Assembly: GCA_022749755.1 (NCBI GenBank)
Contig: CM040448.1
Span: 926,481 to 990,480, forward strand
Length of the DNA: 64,000 bases
Source of the DNA: Azadirachta indica
Taxonomy: Eukaryota > Streptophyta > Magnoliopsida > Sapindales > Meliaceae
Direction: 5' to 3'
A model generated the notes under the pieces. The model did not search any database, was not told where the DNA came from, and saw nothing but the letters and a program-made list of their open reading frames with translations. Position 1 is the first letter of the stretch; each line of letters opens with the position of its first letter. Position numbers and translations under genes: made by a program. Of this stretch, positions 12,952-24,737 are shown one piece after another.

Positions 12952-13590
12952 TTGGAAAAACTTTCACATGATTTGTTACAGTAATATTTGACGTTAATTC
13001 ATGTTTGATTGAATCAACTTTAATTCATCCCTCAGTCAAACTTTATATACATGAAATTAATGTACATGTGGGGTTTAGAAAATTATCACGATGATAAACC
13101 AAAAACTTTTTGCTGTAAAGTATTTCATTTTAAATATGTTTTTTAATTATGTTGTGGTTAATTTAGTTCCGTAATGTATGGTTTCGTGGCATAAGGAATT
13201 CAACGTAAACAGGAAAAAGGATACATAAAAAGAGTACGAAAATATTCCTTCCATGTTAATATATTGTTGCCTCAACAATAATATCAATGATCGTGGGTAA
13301 CAATAAAAAATAAAAGAAGAGGATTATAATTTTTATAAAATATATATTTAACCTAATTAAAACAAATTAAAACATTTCATCTCATTGATTAATGTTGCCC
13401 TAGCTTTGTCACATTAATCGGTCTTGAACATGAAATAAAAGCTCCTTTACACCATTTTATCGGGTACAAAAACCAAAAAGTAAGAGAAAAGAAAAATTAG
13501 ATAATATTATATAAACTAATTAACAGCCCTAAGTTAACTTTAAACAAAACCCTTGATTTCATCACCATCTCTTTCTAAAGCCGTATTATT
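11781..13590. other. AT-rich spacer between the two mimic loci
   Basis: AT-rich, with (AT)n tracts near 11934-11951 and 12919-12940. No protein gene, tRNA or recognisable transposon. A third copy of the mimic element was looked for and not seen. Confidence 0.5.
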
Positions 13591-13887
13591 TATTTATTAT
13601 ATATATAGTTACTTTTTGAAGCGTCTTGGGTGTAATCATAATCTCTCTGTCTCTTCACTATGTCAGAGGAGCGAAAGAGAAAGAGAAAGAGAGGCACGGA
13701 AACCCTAGAATGAATTTTTCTTCTCCTCTCTTTCAAACCCAACAAACATCAATCATCATGTCCTCTTACCATTTCCTCCATCATCATCATTACTCCCACA
13801 AATTGCCCACAAAACTCAAAGCATCATCATCATCACCATTATCTTTATCAACGAAAAGAGAAGAGAACACAACAAGAAAGAGGAAGA

Positions 13888-13926
13888 AAGAAGAAGAAGA
13901 AGAAGAAGAAGAAGAAGAAGAAGAAG
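13888..13926. repeat. (GAA)n microsatellite
   Basis: About 12-13 GAA units inside the second mimic locus; they account for the poly-Glu in the spurious ORF across it. Confidence 0.95.
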
Positions 13927-14032
13927 ATCATCATAAACAACAAATCTGAAGTTCTCTCTTTGCTTTACTAGTACTCACATCCTTTTGGAGCTGGTTATGA
14001 GAGAAGAAGAGAAGGATCTAGTTTCTCTTCTT

Positions 14033-14056
14033 GGGGAATCAAGCATCTTGGTCCGA
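14033..14056 (+). other. miR165/166 endogenous target-mimic site 2
   Basis: Identical over all 24 bases (and the following T) to the site at 11536-11559, while bases on either side differ (ctact versus ttctt before; gattta versus taatgt after). Pairing with miR166 is therefore the same: seed 1-8 perfect, G:U at 9, three-base bulge ATC, one mismatch at 14. It lies about 85 bases downstream of the last stop codon in the locus, in a non-coding position. Confidence 0.75.
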
Positions 14057-14260
14057 TTAATGTTTGTTACTTCGATTCAGTATTTTGTTTTTGTTTTCGT
14101 TAATCTTGTGCCCTGCTAGATAGCTAAGCTGAGGTATTGACATCCAAGTTTTTTTGTTATATGTTGAAGTAGATCTACCATATGTATGCATTGATTGTTG
14201 AGCTAATTAAGATCTTGAAATAGGGTTTATGAGTTTCTGGCTCTATGTGCCATGCTTGTA

Positions 14261-15853
14261 CTTATAATAATATGAATTAATATAGGTGTTATGAGATTTT
14301 ATAATTAATATATATTCTTAAACGTGTATTAGATATTTGTAGATCATCTAGCTAGAGTTATCTTCGTCCATATTTCTGGAATTAATGATTATTTGGTGGC
14401 ACAGCATGCAATATTAATGGTTGAGTTGAAATTAGGTTATGAATATAATTAATATCGGCAAGGCTAGCTAGCGTATAATTTTCATGCTGTATATAGTTTG
14501 GTTGCTTTGTTATATTTTCTTGTTCTTGTTATTCTCCATCTTAAAATATCTATTTCCAACTTAATTAATTAGTTAATTAGAGTTTAATGAAATTTATTAA
14601 ACGCAAACTATACTGTAATATGATTCAGATCCTTGAGGAGATGTTACAATATATATATACATACATATATATATATATATATGTTAGTTATCGTATAATT
14701 ACACATAAACAAATACTAATTTTGCGTATGTTTTTTTCCCGAAGCCAATAGTAAAATTAAAGAGATCAGCATTAGCTTGAGGGAAAAAAACAGTAATTCA
14801 ATAGTTGTTCCGTCTAATATATATATAATTGTACCCTGCTGCAATTTAATTCAATGAATTTAGTTTTGTAATTGCAACAACCAATCTGTCGTTTAGTTTC
14901 CTTTTGATTTTGAAAGCAAAATTTGGGTTGAACTTTTGCCATGGCTTCAGCAAGCCAAAATGTACAGTGATTACTGCTTATCGAAGACGTACCTCAGTCA
15001 ATCAATTAAACAACAGTTAATTATATAGGTTCTCAATTAATTATTTATTGTTGGTTTTGTTTTTGAGATGAGATGCTCTCTAGCTCTCATTAATATATAT
15101 TTTATATTTAATAGCCAAATTAATTAAATTAACTCTATTAATTAGTATTTTATGATCAGTCGTTAATTTTATTTTCATACTTTTCTTTTTTGAGATCTTT
15201 TAGCTTGAGATCTTTTAGCTGATGAAGATGAAGTTAAGGTAGGAAGAAGATGAAGTTAAGGTAGGAATAAGATTTCTCGAACGCGTTTTCTCTTTGATTT
15301 AAGATTTTCGATTTAAGATTTTTTTAAAGCCTCGATGGATCGACTGAGACACCCATAATTTCCAATTAATGGTATTGTTATTGTATTGATTTAATGCTTG
15401 CTTTTCTCTTCGATTTCAATGGGACTCGTAATTTTCACTGCGTCATCTTCTTTGTTTGTATATATATGATATTCCATGATTTATATGTGTGTGCGTGTGA
15501 TGAATTTTAGTTGCTATATTTACTTATTCAGATAATGGAGAGCAGCTCTAAGTAAAATTCCTTCTCTAAAACGATTTATATATATATATATAATATTGTA
15601 GCTAATTACTCTTTCTTCCTATTCGGAAAAAGAATTAACTAAGAATTTAAGTCACTATTCGCAATCAAGAGCTAGAAATTAAGTTCATTTCTTTCTTCAT
15701 TGTAAATTAAAGATTCAACTTCCATTTTCTTTCCACTTTTAAGGTTTAACTGTTGCTGTTTTCTGTTTTTCTTTAGGCTAACATGTTTTGATTAGTGATA
15801 TATTATATATATAAGAAAAAGAGATACTCAAAACATAACTTTCCGTAGTTAAC

Positions 15854-15884
<31 letters not shown>

Positions 15885-16412
15885 TTTAAAAAAATTTAAG
15901 TATCAAATTTCGCTATATATCTCACTCTACTTTCATGCACAAATATAAAACTAAATCGATTTCTCACGAAGGAATCTGGTACCAAGAAGATTCAATTTTT
16001 AGAGCGCTTGCTTATATTAATGGAAAGATATTTAACCAACTAAACTAAGCTATTTCTTTGAGGATGATCAAATCTTGTTTATTTAAAGGTTTTGCTTTTA
16101 TATAACGTTAACCAACTGTATTTCTGCTTTTTTTTTTTTGTTTTATTTTAGGCCTTCTCTTCTCAATAAGTTTATTGGGCCTAATATAGTTGATGGGCCC
16201 AAACAGGCCCAAAAAGTAGCACCTGTAAATTTCATTCCTTCCCTTTCCCTGCTGATATTTCCCAATGTGTGGCAGACAGTTAACTTACGTACGCCATTGG
16301 AAAACAAACAAAAATCCTAAGATTCAATCGAAACAAAAACCACTTCCACGTACATATGTAACAGACACAGACTTTGCTCTTTGTTTCACTGTAAAAACAC
16401 AATCAATCGAAC
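14261..16412. other. AT-rich intergenic DNA and FTR-B promoter
   Basis: Several (TA)n tracts (about 14649-14681, 15583-15592, 15855-15877), a short direct repeat of gatgaagttaaggtaggaa at about 15224-15265, and no supported gene. The last 250 bases form the FTR-B promoter with a Site II cluster (separate entry). Confidence 0.55.
16174..16212. promoter_or_regulatory. Site II (TCP-type) element cluster upstream of FTR-B
   Basis: Three TGGGCC/GGCCCA-type motifs occur within 40 bases: ttgggcct, tgggccc and ggccca, about 200-240 bases before the FTR-B ATG. Clustered Site II elements are bound by TCP factors and typify nuclear genes for plastid, mitochondrial and growth functions. Motifs are seen; the role is inferred. 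Confidence 0.5.
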
Positions 16413-18741
16413 ATGACTCTTCAAGCTTCTTCTCTCTCTGGTTCCAACATCTCGACTTTTATCTGCTCTCCCACAACCAGAACCAGAACTTCCCGTAGTA
16501 TCCACCCGGCAACTCAAATTCGAGCTAAAGGTAAAAAATTTGAACCAAAGTGTTGATTTTTAATTGGGAATTTGATTTTTGTTGCTAATGTTTATGTTCA
16601 TGTTCATGTTCATGTTAATTTTAGTTGAACCATCGGAGAAGTCAGTTGAGATAATGAGAAAATTCTCGGAGCAGTATGCCAGAAAATCCGGGACCTATTT
16701 TTGTGTCGACAAAGGTGTCACTTCTGTTGTTATAAAGGTATTTCCTTCCTTTTTTATTTATTAAAATTATGCTTTCTTTCTTAAGATTATGCAATTGGGT
16801 ATATTTATCTGGGTCATTTGGAGAGGTTTTAGAAAGGAAATTAGATTATGCATACGGAATGCGTTTTACTATTTGATGTTTAGTTCAAATTTTAGGTTTG
16901 GGGAATAGCTTGAATTGGATTAAGGAAGCTTATGCTCTTAGTTTTGTTTATCTTCTTGGAAAACGTTCAGAAGTTTTGATTTGTTTTAATTGCATTTGGG
17001 GATTTCTATTGCTTGTTGCATTTAGTTGCATTTGCTGTCTCATGTTTCGAGATTTTTCTTGAGCTTAAATACTTGTGGGAAAGCTAAGTATTGTTTTTCT
17101 TGTACTTGATGTTTGATTTTCCTGCACATGGCTGTGCATCCATGTTCTGTGTCTCCTTGTGAGTGTCAGTAAATTTTTGCTGAAGTAAGATTCTTGTGAG
17201 TTGTTGTCTATGAAACAACTAGCTAGACTGAAGATCTTTATTCATTAGCTGGTTTGGTAGCTTTATGTTGGTGTAACGAAATGCTATATGTTTCCTATTT
17301 GTACAGCTTCTGCATTGTTTCTACTTATCAGCGTTGTCTTAGTTGATTTGATCACCTTGAGTTGTATATGTTGATGCATTGATTCACCTTATTTTCTAAA
17401 TAGTGAAACCAATCTTGGCAGAGTTGATTTCCTTTTCAAAAGAATGCTAATACTGGCATTTCAAAATCTAATTTTACCATATGAAACTCACCTTAAGATT
17501 TTAATTTCTTTATCTTTATTTCTTTCTTGATGACTTGAACTTACCATGTTTTTTTTTTTTCATTTCTAAAAAAGAATAAAACTGACGTTGGGAAACTTTA
17601 AACAGGGACTGGCTGATCATAAAGATTCATTGGGTGCGCCTCTTTGTCCGTGTAGGTTAGTATTCTTACAAATCTTGCTTGTCCAAAGATATGAACATTT
17701 GTTGGATATTATTTTAGAATACATGAGCGAATGGGATAAAATTTTAAGTTTATTTACTAATCTCATGTTTTAATTTTTCAAGTTTCGAACCATTATTTTA
17801 CAGGCATTACGATGACAAAACTGCTGAAGTCCAGCAAGGCTTTTGGAATTGTCCATGTGTTCCTATGAGAGAGAGGTATGTATCTTTAGAACTGTGAACT
17901 TTTATGCAACATATTGTCATCAGCCAAAGCACAATTTCGGTAATTTGGCTTGTTTGTGTTGCTTTTTAATTTTTCCTGATTGCAATTATAATCCTTTCTT
18001 TTACTGGGTAGCTTGTTGATAGTCTTTCTAATTTCATTTTTTGAGATAAATTTCTGAATGTGAAAGATCTTTTGGAATTGTTCAGCAATATGTTTCCTTG
18101 GTTGTATTTCCCTTTTAGATTGTTTGCATTGAAATATTTGAATAATCAGATATGAGAATCTCTGAAGTTTAATCCAATGTTGTGCTGAATTATTATGTCA
18201 TCTTTGATATCCTTGTTAAAGGGTCAATTACTGAAGATAAATTATGAGCATGCAGTGAAAGAATATTTTTGCTTAAGCTATTTATTAGTTAAGGATAATG
18301 ATGGAGAGATTTCAAGAGTCAAAGAAAGAACAAATTGTCATGTTTGTTGACTATCGGGAAGTATGAAACAGGATTGTTTGAGAGTGCTTATAGGATTTAG
18401 AAAAGAAAATAGAATGGAGCATTCTTAAGTATAATGGAGTGGGCTTAAGAAGGTATCAAATACTTATATCGGCTTGATTTGAGATTTATCATATGTTTAT
18501 ATTGGCAGGAAAGAGTGCCACTGCATGCTCTTTCTCACTCCAGATAATGATTTTGCCGGCCAGGATCAGGTAATAATGTCAATCTACCAGTCACAAGTCA
18601 TATCATCAAAAATGTACATCAATCATCAACTGAATGCTTTAAAACTCAATAAATTTGCATTCCTCTTTAATACAACATCATTGCCCTTCTATGCAGACAG
18701 TCACCTTGGACGAAATCAAGACATCAACAACAAATATGTGA
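16413..18741 (+). CDS. FTRB: Ferredoxin-thioredoxin reductase catalytic (beta) chain, chloroplastic
   Basis: Six exons: 16413-16530, 16625-16737, 17606-17655, 17804-17875, 18509-18569 and 18697-18741, giving 152 residues. FTR-B passes electrons from photoreduced ferredoxin through a 4Fe-4S centre to thioredoxins, controlling Calvin-cycle and other plastid enzymes by light. The first ~40 residues (MTLQASSLSGSNISTFICSP..., Ser/Thr/Arg-rich) form a transit peptide. The mature protein begins VEPSEKSVEIMRKFSEQYAR. The conserved cysteines are all present: TYFCVDKG, then APLCPCRHYDD, FWNCPCVPMRER and ECHCMLFL, which supply the cluster ligands and the redox-active disulfide. The end DEIKTSTTNM matches the usual family C-terminus. 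It works as a heterodimer with the variable subunit FTRA, not encoded in this window. Confidence 0.96.
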
Positions 18742-19531
18742 CGGGGTGAATAGTATAACAAGTTTACTTGTTTAAACAGTACTCTCTAAAATGTTTGGCC
18801 ACAAGAAGAGAAGAGTTCTCCATGGATGAAATCACCGGCAGAGTGTGTAAAGCCTAGTGTATCGAGTTCATTTCTTTAAACAATCATCTCTTACAGCCAA
18901 CACTTACAATCTGTGTGTATATTTGTGTCTTAATCCATAATCACCACCCTTTTCTCTATGCATAATTATCTGTATAGCTGTCTGTTTAGCTTCCTGTTGT
19001 GATGAAATTTTCTGCTACATACGGCTCTCTCCTGATACACGCATGACAACCATTATAAATAATCTTGTGTGAGAGAGAAGATGAAATGTGTTGTATTTGC
19101 AGCAGCAGCAGGACATATTCTTGCTTCATGACATGGAATATGGCTAACTTGTCACCTCCAATGCCATCTTTCCTACCTTTACTAAAAACTATTACGAGTT
19201 AAAGCTGAAAGATACCGATTGAAAATCATAGCATATCAACTAGGAATATTTAAACAATTTAAATTACAAAATTTAAAAGTGTTGTCGGTCAATGATGGGC
19301 TGGGCTTATAGGGCCTGGCTTAAAAGAGTGCGAGCACAAATAATTTTCTTCCTGCACAATGCAACACTCTATTAATCTTTCCCTCTCCCTTTCATCTCTT
19401 TCTTCTCTATGAGGTATGAGAAATGTAATATAAAAAACGTTTTACTTTAGCTTTTATACGAGTTAAAGACTTTTTATTTTTTCCAATGATGAGAGAACAG
19501 TTTTAGCGTTGCTTAACATCTGATCGCTCAA
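18742..19531. other. FTR-B 3' UTR and SAM-gene promoter
   Basis: FTR-B 3' UTR, then about 400 bases of promoter. tgggctgggcttatagggcct at about 19295-19315 is a Site II-like group near 220 bases before the next start codon. No other gene seen. Confidence 0.5.
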
Positions 19532-19644
19532 ATGTCTGAGGCCCGGGTTACCATCACCCTTGGCCGCACCGGCCAGGTACCGTTTACCATTTTCTTCTTT
19601 TTTGTGGGGTGAAAAATGAAACTAGAAATGAAATTGATGTTGTC

Positions 19645-19681
<37 letters not shown>

Positions 19682-21674
19682 GGGTTTTTTCAGGTGGTAA
19701 AGAGAGGGGGTGGAAGCAAACGATTCACGGGTTCTGATGATTTTCTGTCTGCCAATAAAAGGTTTGTTTTTCTATGTATTTATTTGTGGTTTTACTTGGT
19801 TTCTCCATTATTTGTTCTCATTTTCCTTTTCTGAGTATGCTTTATCTGATATGTAAATGTTATTAAGTGCGTCTGGGATACTGTGATCATGTCATTCATC
19901 TTCATGACAAGAAGTTGAGAAAAAAAAAAAAAAGCTAAAGGAAATGGAATTTTTTGTCCTTGGAGAAATTATATTATTACAATATACTTTTAAACTTATC
20001 CTCGCTATCAAATAGAGAGATTTCAGCTTGGAAGATTATACCTTTGGATTGTCTGTGCTATGATAATTTGCTACTTGTTGCTGTTTATGTATGTCAAACA
20101 CTGCTTAAGCTTTAGATTGATAAGTTGAATGCCATTTTTCAGGCGACGAGTAAATGGTATTAAATGGAGACCCGGTGGCAATGGATTAGACGGTAGATGA
20201 CTAATATTGTTGATGCTATAATATCTTTTTCTTTTTGTTGTTAATTTTATTTGTCCTGATTCTGTGCCTTCGAGATGAATGAAGATTCTGGGATTGCTCG
20301 AAAAGATCTTCGATTAACACTAATGCGGAAAAGGCATGCTGAAGAGCAAAGGAAGAGGATCCTACGCGAAAAGCTTTCAAAATCTATTCAGCCTCCAGCC
20401 ACTGGAAATATGCTTCGCCGAGAGCCTGCTCAACCAAATGGACATAACCTTTTGAGGCAGTATCCTCCCTCGGAAATTTTGGATATGTCCCGAGAGGACT
20501 CACTGGGGAAATATTACTCTTCTCAGACCATGAATGGATTGAGGGTTAGATCTCCAGATACAGTGTGGACTGCGTCTAGGGAGCCCTCACTGAGAAGTTT
20601 CAATGATCCGCGGCAAGTACCAGCAACAAGGGTAGCTTCTGTCTCCAGAACTGGGCCGATTTTGAGGAAAGAAGTTGTTGTTACTTCTGGGCAGACAGGC
20701 CTTACTACTATGCAAGCCGTGACTGAAACTGCCAGGCCATTTCCACCAACTGGTTCTCATATGGTATTATCCTTGCTCTGGGTCCAGATCAGCTTGTTTT
20801 AGCAGAGCTGATTTATAGGAACCTTGGACTAACAAATTTACTTTGTTAAGGCATTTATATAGTATGCATTTGTGTAGTGTCCTTATCATGCTGTTTTTGG
20901 CTCTTCTACAGTTTATGGAACCTGTCAATGCTGCTAGCTTATTGCATTCACTTGGTTTGGGGAAATATGCAATTACTTTTCAAGCAGAAGAAGTAAGTAA
21001 CCTACACCTGTCAACTGTTTTACTCTGCTCCATGCTCAGAGATAAAACTCAGCTATTATCTATTTTTGTCAGAGCAAATTATACCCGATTGGGCGATAAT
21101 CACATTAAACTGCCAGGTTGCATTTTAGGCACTATGGCAAATTTACATTCTGAAACTTTTTCAGATTCTTGTCAAAGATATGACAGGAATAAACCTTAAT
21201 AAATTAAAATGCATAATGCAGATTTTGGAAATTTTTGAAATTTTTATTAATCCATCATTACAGGAAGGCACAACCTGGCAGATATTGTTAAACAAAATTT
21301 ATACTTTTATTTGTCAAGCCTTGATGCTAAAGGCGAGTGAATTTACACATTGAGAATTTGTAACACCTGGACATTTTGTGGTTATCTTTTGTCTTTAGAA
21401 CACTTAGATATATCTGATTTACAGGTGGACATGACTGCATTGAAACAGATGAGTGACAAGGACCTTAAAGAATTGGGAATACCAATGGTATTGTCCTATT
21501 CAATCTCCTTTCAATCATTTTTCATTTCCTAGAAGAAGAGTTTTGTATAAAGCTATTTACTTTCATATAATAGCCTGCTCAACTAGGCCATAACTGCAAT
21601 CTCCTTTCATTCAGGGACCAAGGAAGAAGATTCTGCTTGCGGTTCAGCCCCCTCCGAAACGACAACCGCCATAA
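19532..21674 (+). CDS. SAM (sterile alpha motif) domain protein
   Basis: Seven exons: 19532-19576, 19694-19761, 20143-20192, 20285-20763, 20912-20992, 21425-21487 and 21615-21674, giving 281 residues. The N-terminus MSEARVTITLGRTGQVVKRG is conserved in plant members. A basic, probably disordered middle (KDLRLTLMRKRHAEEQRKR, then a Pro/Ser/Arg-rich stretch) leads to a C-terminal SAM domain from about residue 215 (MEPVNAASLLHSLGLGKYAI ... MTALKQMSDKDLKELGIP ... PRKKILLAVQ). SAM domains mediate homo- and hetero-oligomerisation or RNA binding; this protein's role is unknown. The basic middle could direct it to the nucleus. The weakest point is the exon 4 acceptor: I chose 20285 because only that join keeps phase with the strong donor at 20193, although the preceding bases are not pyrimidine-rich. 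Confidence 0.88.
19646..19678. repeat. (GT)n microsatellite in intron 1
   Basis: About 16 GT units, directly followed by the pyrimidine tract of the intron 1 acceptor of the SAM gene; length variation here could affect splicing. Confidence 0.95.
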
Positions 21675-22119
21675 CCTTTAAGGGTTAGTCTTAGAAGGAT
21701 TTTCCAATGCATTTATTTATGTATATTCCTATGTCTGTATTTATGAGAACATATGTGAAGGATACAATAGTATAGTAAACAAACTAGTGTAATCTCTTGG
21801 GATTGAGGTGTCTCGCCCTCAAAAATCCTCTGATTCACATAAGAATGTACTCAAAAAGAGATATTGACTGCTTTGTTGATGTGGAATTTGGACAAAAGTG
21901 ATGTACATATATATATATATATATATATATTGCCCTACCAGCACATCTGTCATAGATGATTTCTAGTTTTCTGCATGCCTCTTGAACGTTAAATTGCACA
22001 TTTCTCACAAGAAAAGAGTTTTGTATTAAGATATCATAAATTCCAGATAAACAGAGTTATATGTAAACAATGTCTTTTTACTCGGAAACCAATGCTGAAT
22101 TTGCGTTGTTCTCTTGCAT
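21675..22119. other. Convergent 3' region of the SAM and SAP genes
   Basis: Tail-to-tail spacer holding both 3' UTRs, with a (TA)n tract at 21907-21930. No further gene seen. Confidence 0.6.
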
Positions 22120-22788
22120 TCAGTAGGCTTTAACAGATGGAGAACTGGACTTTGACGCGGCCGAGGTCAGATCACCCTTGGCACATTCTTTCCCATTTCT
22201 TGAAGCCAAAGCAACCAAAAACTTCTCATTCCATCTCCCTTTTCCCACCACAGCATCATTAGCATTCTTCATCAGAATTGAATCTTTCTTGCAGGAATGA
22301 TCCGCCGGAAACCTGTGTTTCAGACAAAGCTTCAAATTACAAGTCTTGCACGTCGCGGTGTTGGAGAAAGTCAACTTCTCCTTGCACCGTTTTACAGGAC
22401 AAATATCTTTCTTCTGCTTCCGCGGATCACAATCTCTAGATTTCTTGTGCTTCTCCAACATCATCTTCTCCCCTTCTCCCGACTCTCCCGTTGTCTCAAT
22501 CGCAACCGAACACACTTCACAAATAATCACTTTCCTGCTCTTCTGGTCTGAATTCGGACACTCGTGGGACTTGAATGATCTATGCTCCAAACAAAACACC
22601 TGCATAGTTGATAAAAATATTAAATACCCACGTCAAACTCAATTCATCAAACCATACCCAGATCATCAAAAATTAATGTTTACCTTCTGACAACCGTCGC
22701 ATTTGAAAGGAAGAAAATCGAGCTGATTACAATCTTCATGCTGGCAATGTCTTCCCAAATCTGGGAAAGCTTCTGTTCCTCCTCCCAT
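22120..22788 (-). CDS. Stress-associated protein with two AN1 zinc fingers (SAP12-like)
   Basis: Two exons on the minus strand, 22684-22788 and 22120-22599, giving 194 residues. Two AN1-type fingers are complete. The first (residues ~15-52) runs [20 protein letters not shown] then [15 protein letters not shown]; the intron falls inside it, just before VFC. The second (~100-140) runs [20 protein letters not shown] then [17 protein letters not shown]. No A20 finger precedes them and no C2H2 finger follows, so it matches the SAP12 (PMZ) type and not A20/AN1 SAPs or SAP11. These proteins are induced by abiotic stress and are thought to act in redox or ubiquitin-linked signalling. The tail is Ser/Lys-rich and disordered. 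Confidence 0.92.
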
Positions 22789-24105
22789 GTTTCCTTCTTT
22801 GTCTTTTTCCTTTGACAAAAATGAAAATGTCATGAATTTTGCAGCAAGTTACGTTGTTCATTTATAAGTATAAATGGATTGGTGTTGGCTTGGAGCGAAA
22901 GCCAAAGCCAAACCGACGAACGCTGAAGTTCCGCGTCGGTTTTGGAGAGGAGAAGTTTCTAGGACACGCTGGCAACTTCCAGTTCCACAACGGATTCAGA
23001 TAAAAATGGCGGCTGTTTTTGTTTCACTTTTGATTCCTCTCTTAAAGGTTTTTTATTTATTGGTCCTTTACTTTGTCCAATAAATTGATGCCACGTCATC
23101 ATAAATTATAGGCGGAGTTTAATTCTTTTTAATGTATTTTTTGACTAAAAAACAAATTAATGGACGAATAGAATCGTTTTATTATTATTTTATAAACTAG
23201 TTTTTTCTGAGAACGATTTATCCCATCATCCCTTAATAATTCTAAAAGTTTTAATCTGTTGATTTTTTAAAAAAAAAACAATAATTAATAATAATAATAA
23301 AGTTGGATATAGAGAATTTGATTCCCGTCTCCAAAAGGTTGAATGAAGGTCGGAAAAGAATTAAATAACTATTTGAAGCTAAGAATATAGCAGCATATGA
23401 GCAACTCATACGCATTAAATGCAAAATTATTGTATTCAAGTTTTCATAAGCAAGTTCCAGAAATAAAATTTATCATTATTACTGTTATTGCTATCATTTT
23501 CTTCTTGTCAAAAGTCAAATTATTATACTCAAGTTTTCCTAAAATAGTTGAAGAAATTTTTTTTTTTTTTTTCTTGTCAAATCTTAGCACATCTTGTTAA
23601 CTTTAATTATCTATTACACAATTATGTTTCATTAAACTTGCCAAAAAAAAAAAAGTCTATTAAAATTTAGAAAATATGTTAAATACATCCTTATTTCTAG
23701 AGAAATTCTCTTTAAATAAAATAATTTTACATAAAAGAATTAAAGAGTTTTCAATTTCATGTCAATTTGAATCTGTAAAGGAGTTTAAAGCATGATTATT
23801 ATAATTTAAGACTCTTAATTTGAAGATACCATACCAACATCCGCGTACATAAAGTTTAATTTATTATCATGTATGTATAGCATATGATATGGAAAAATCG
23901 TATCATGAATGCTTAAAAATTAAAATGATTAAAGAATTGCCAATTAATCAAAACTGGCCCACACGCATTTTATACGATGATTTTGACTTCAAAGAGATGA
24001 AATTCTTGTCTCTAAAATTTCAGTTAACCTTTGACATCATGTCTCCATTTGAAACAGATTTAAATGTCAAAAAATGGACATGCTCAACTTTAACTACAAC
24101 AAAGG

Positions 24106-24136
<31 letters not shown>

Positions 24137-24704
24137 TCACTTTTTAAGATAATAATAAGTACTTCAAACCATATAAATATTTTAGTAATTAATCTTAACG
24201 TAATTATGTCATAAATGTCAAAAGATAATTATTTTTTAAAGTGTATTTTATAAAGCAAATATTGTAATGTGTTAAAATAAGAATTTTGCGTATGTAATTA
24301 TATATTATTGTAAAGATTGAGAGATTTATATATATAAGACATATATATTGAATATGTGATAGATAATATGATACGATATATATTTATGTATATATTGAGA
24401 TTCATTATTTTAAATAAAGTTATATTTTATTTAGTATGATAAAAATATTCTTATATCTAATTAAATACTTGAATAAATTTGAGTTTTTTTAAATATTAAT
24501 TTGTATTGTTATAATAACTATTTTATATAATAATATTGATAAATGTAGAGATGTCGAATGAGATATATATAGATTATTTGGTATCTTATACTATATATGA
24601 TGAATGAATTATATATATAATATCATGGACAAATGGTTACATAATTATTGAGTCACTTATACAAACAAATTTCGTAAAGTTTGGTGTCACCTTATTGAAT
24701 AAGC

Positions 24705-24737
<33 letters not shown>

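Larger units (their letters stand above)
13590..14260 (+). ncRNA. Putative miR166 target-mimic long non-coding RNA, copy 2
   Basis: Paralogous in layout to the locus at 11.0 kb. A TATA-like ttattatatatatag at about 13595-13608 precedes a leader with atctctctgtctcttcac and tatgtcagaggagc, then gaaaccctagaatg, then catcatcattactcccac, the mimic element at 14033-14056, tagatctacca at about 14171 and tagggtttatgagtttc at about 14223. The longest ORF here (His/Ser/Lys/Glu low complexity, ending at 13949) stops before the mimic site and shares no protein sequence with copy 1, so conservation acts on RNA, not protein. Transcript ends are estimates. Confidence 0.55.

Noticed and set aside
13626..13949. 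107-codon ORF in the second mimic locus
   Set aside because: Poly-Ser, poly-His and poly-Glu from trinucleotide repeats, with no counterpart in copy 1. A short translated peptide cannot be excluded.
11536..14056. The two miR166-like elements as MIR166 precursors or as HD-ZIP III target sites
   Set aside because: The minus-strand reading has a three-base insertion relative to miR166 and I see no nearby star arm to form a precursor. No START-domain coding frame surrounds either site, so they are not HD-ZIP III mRNAs.
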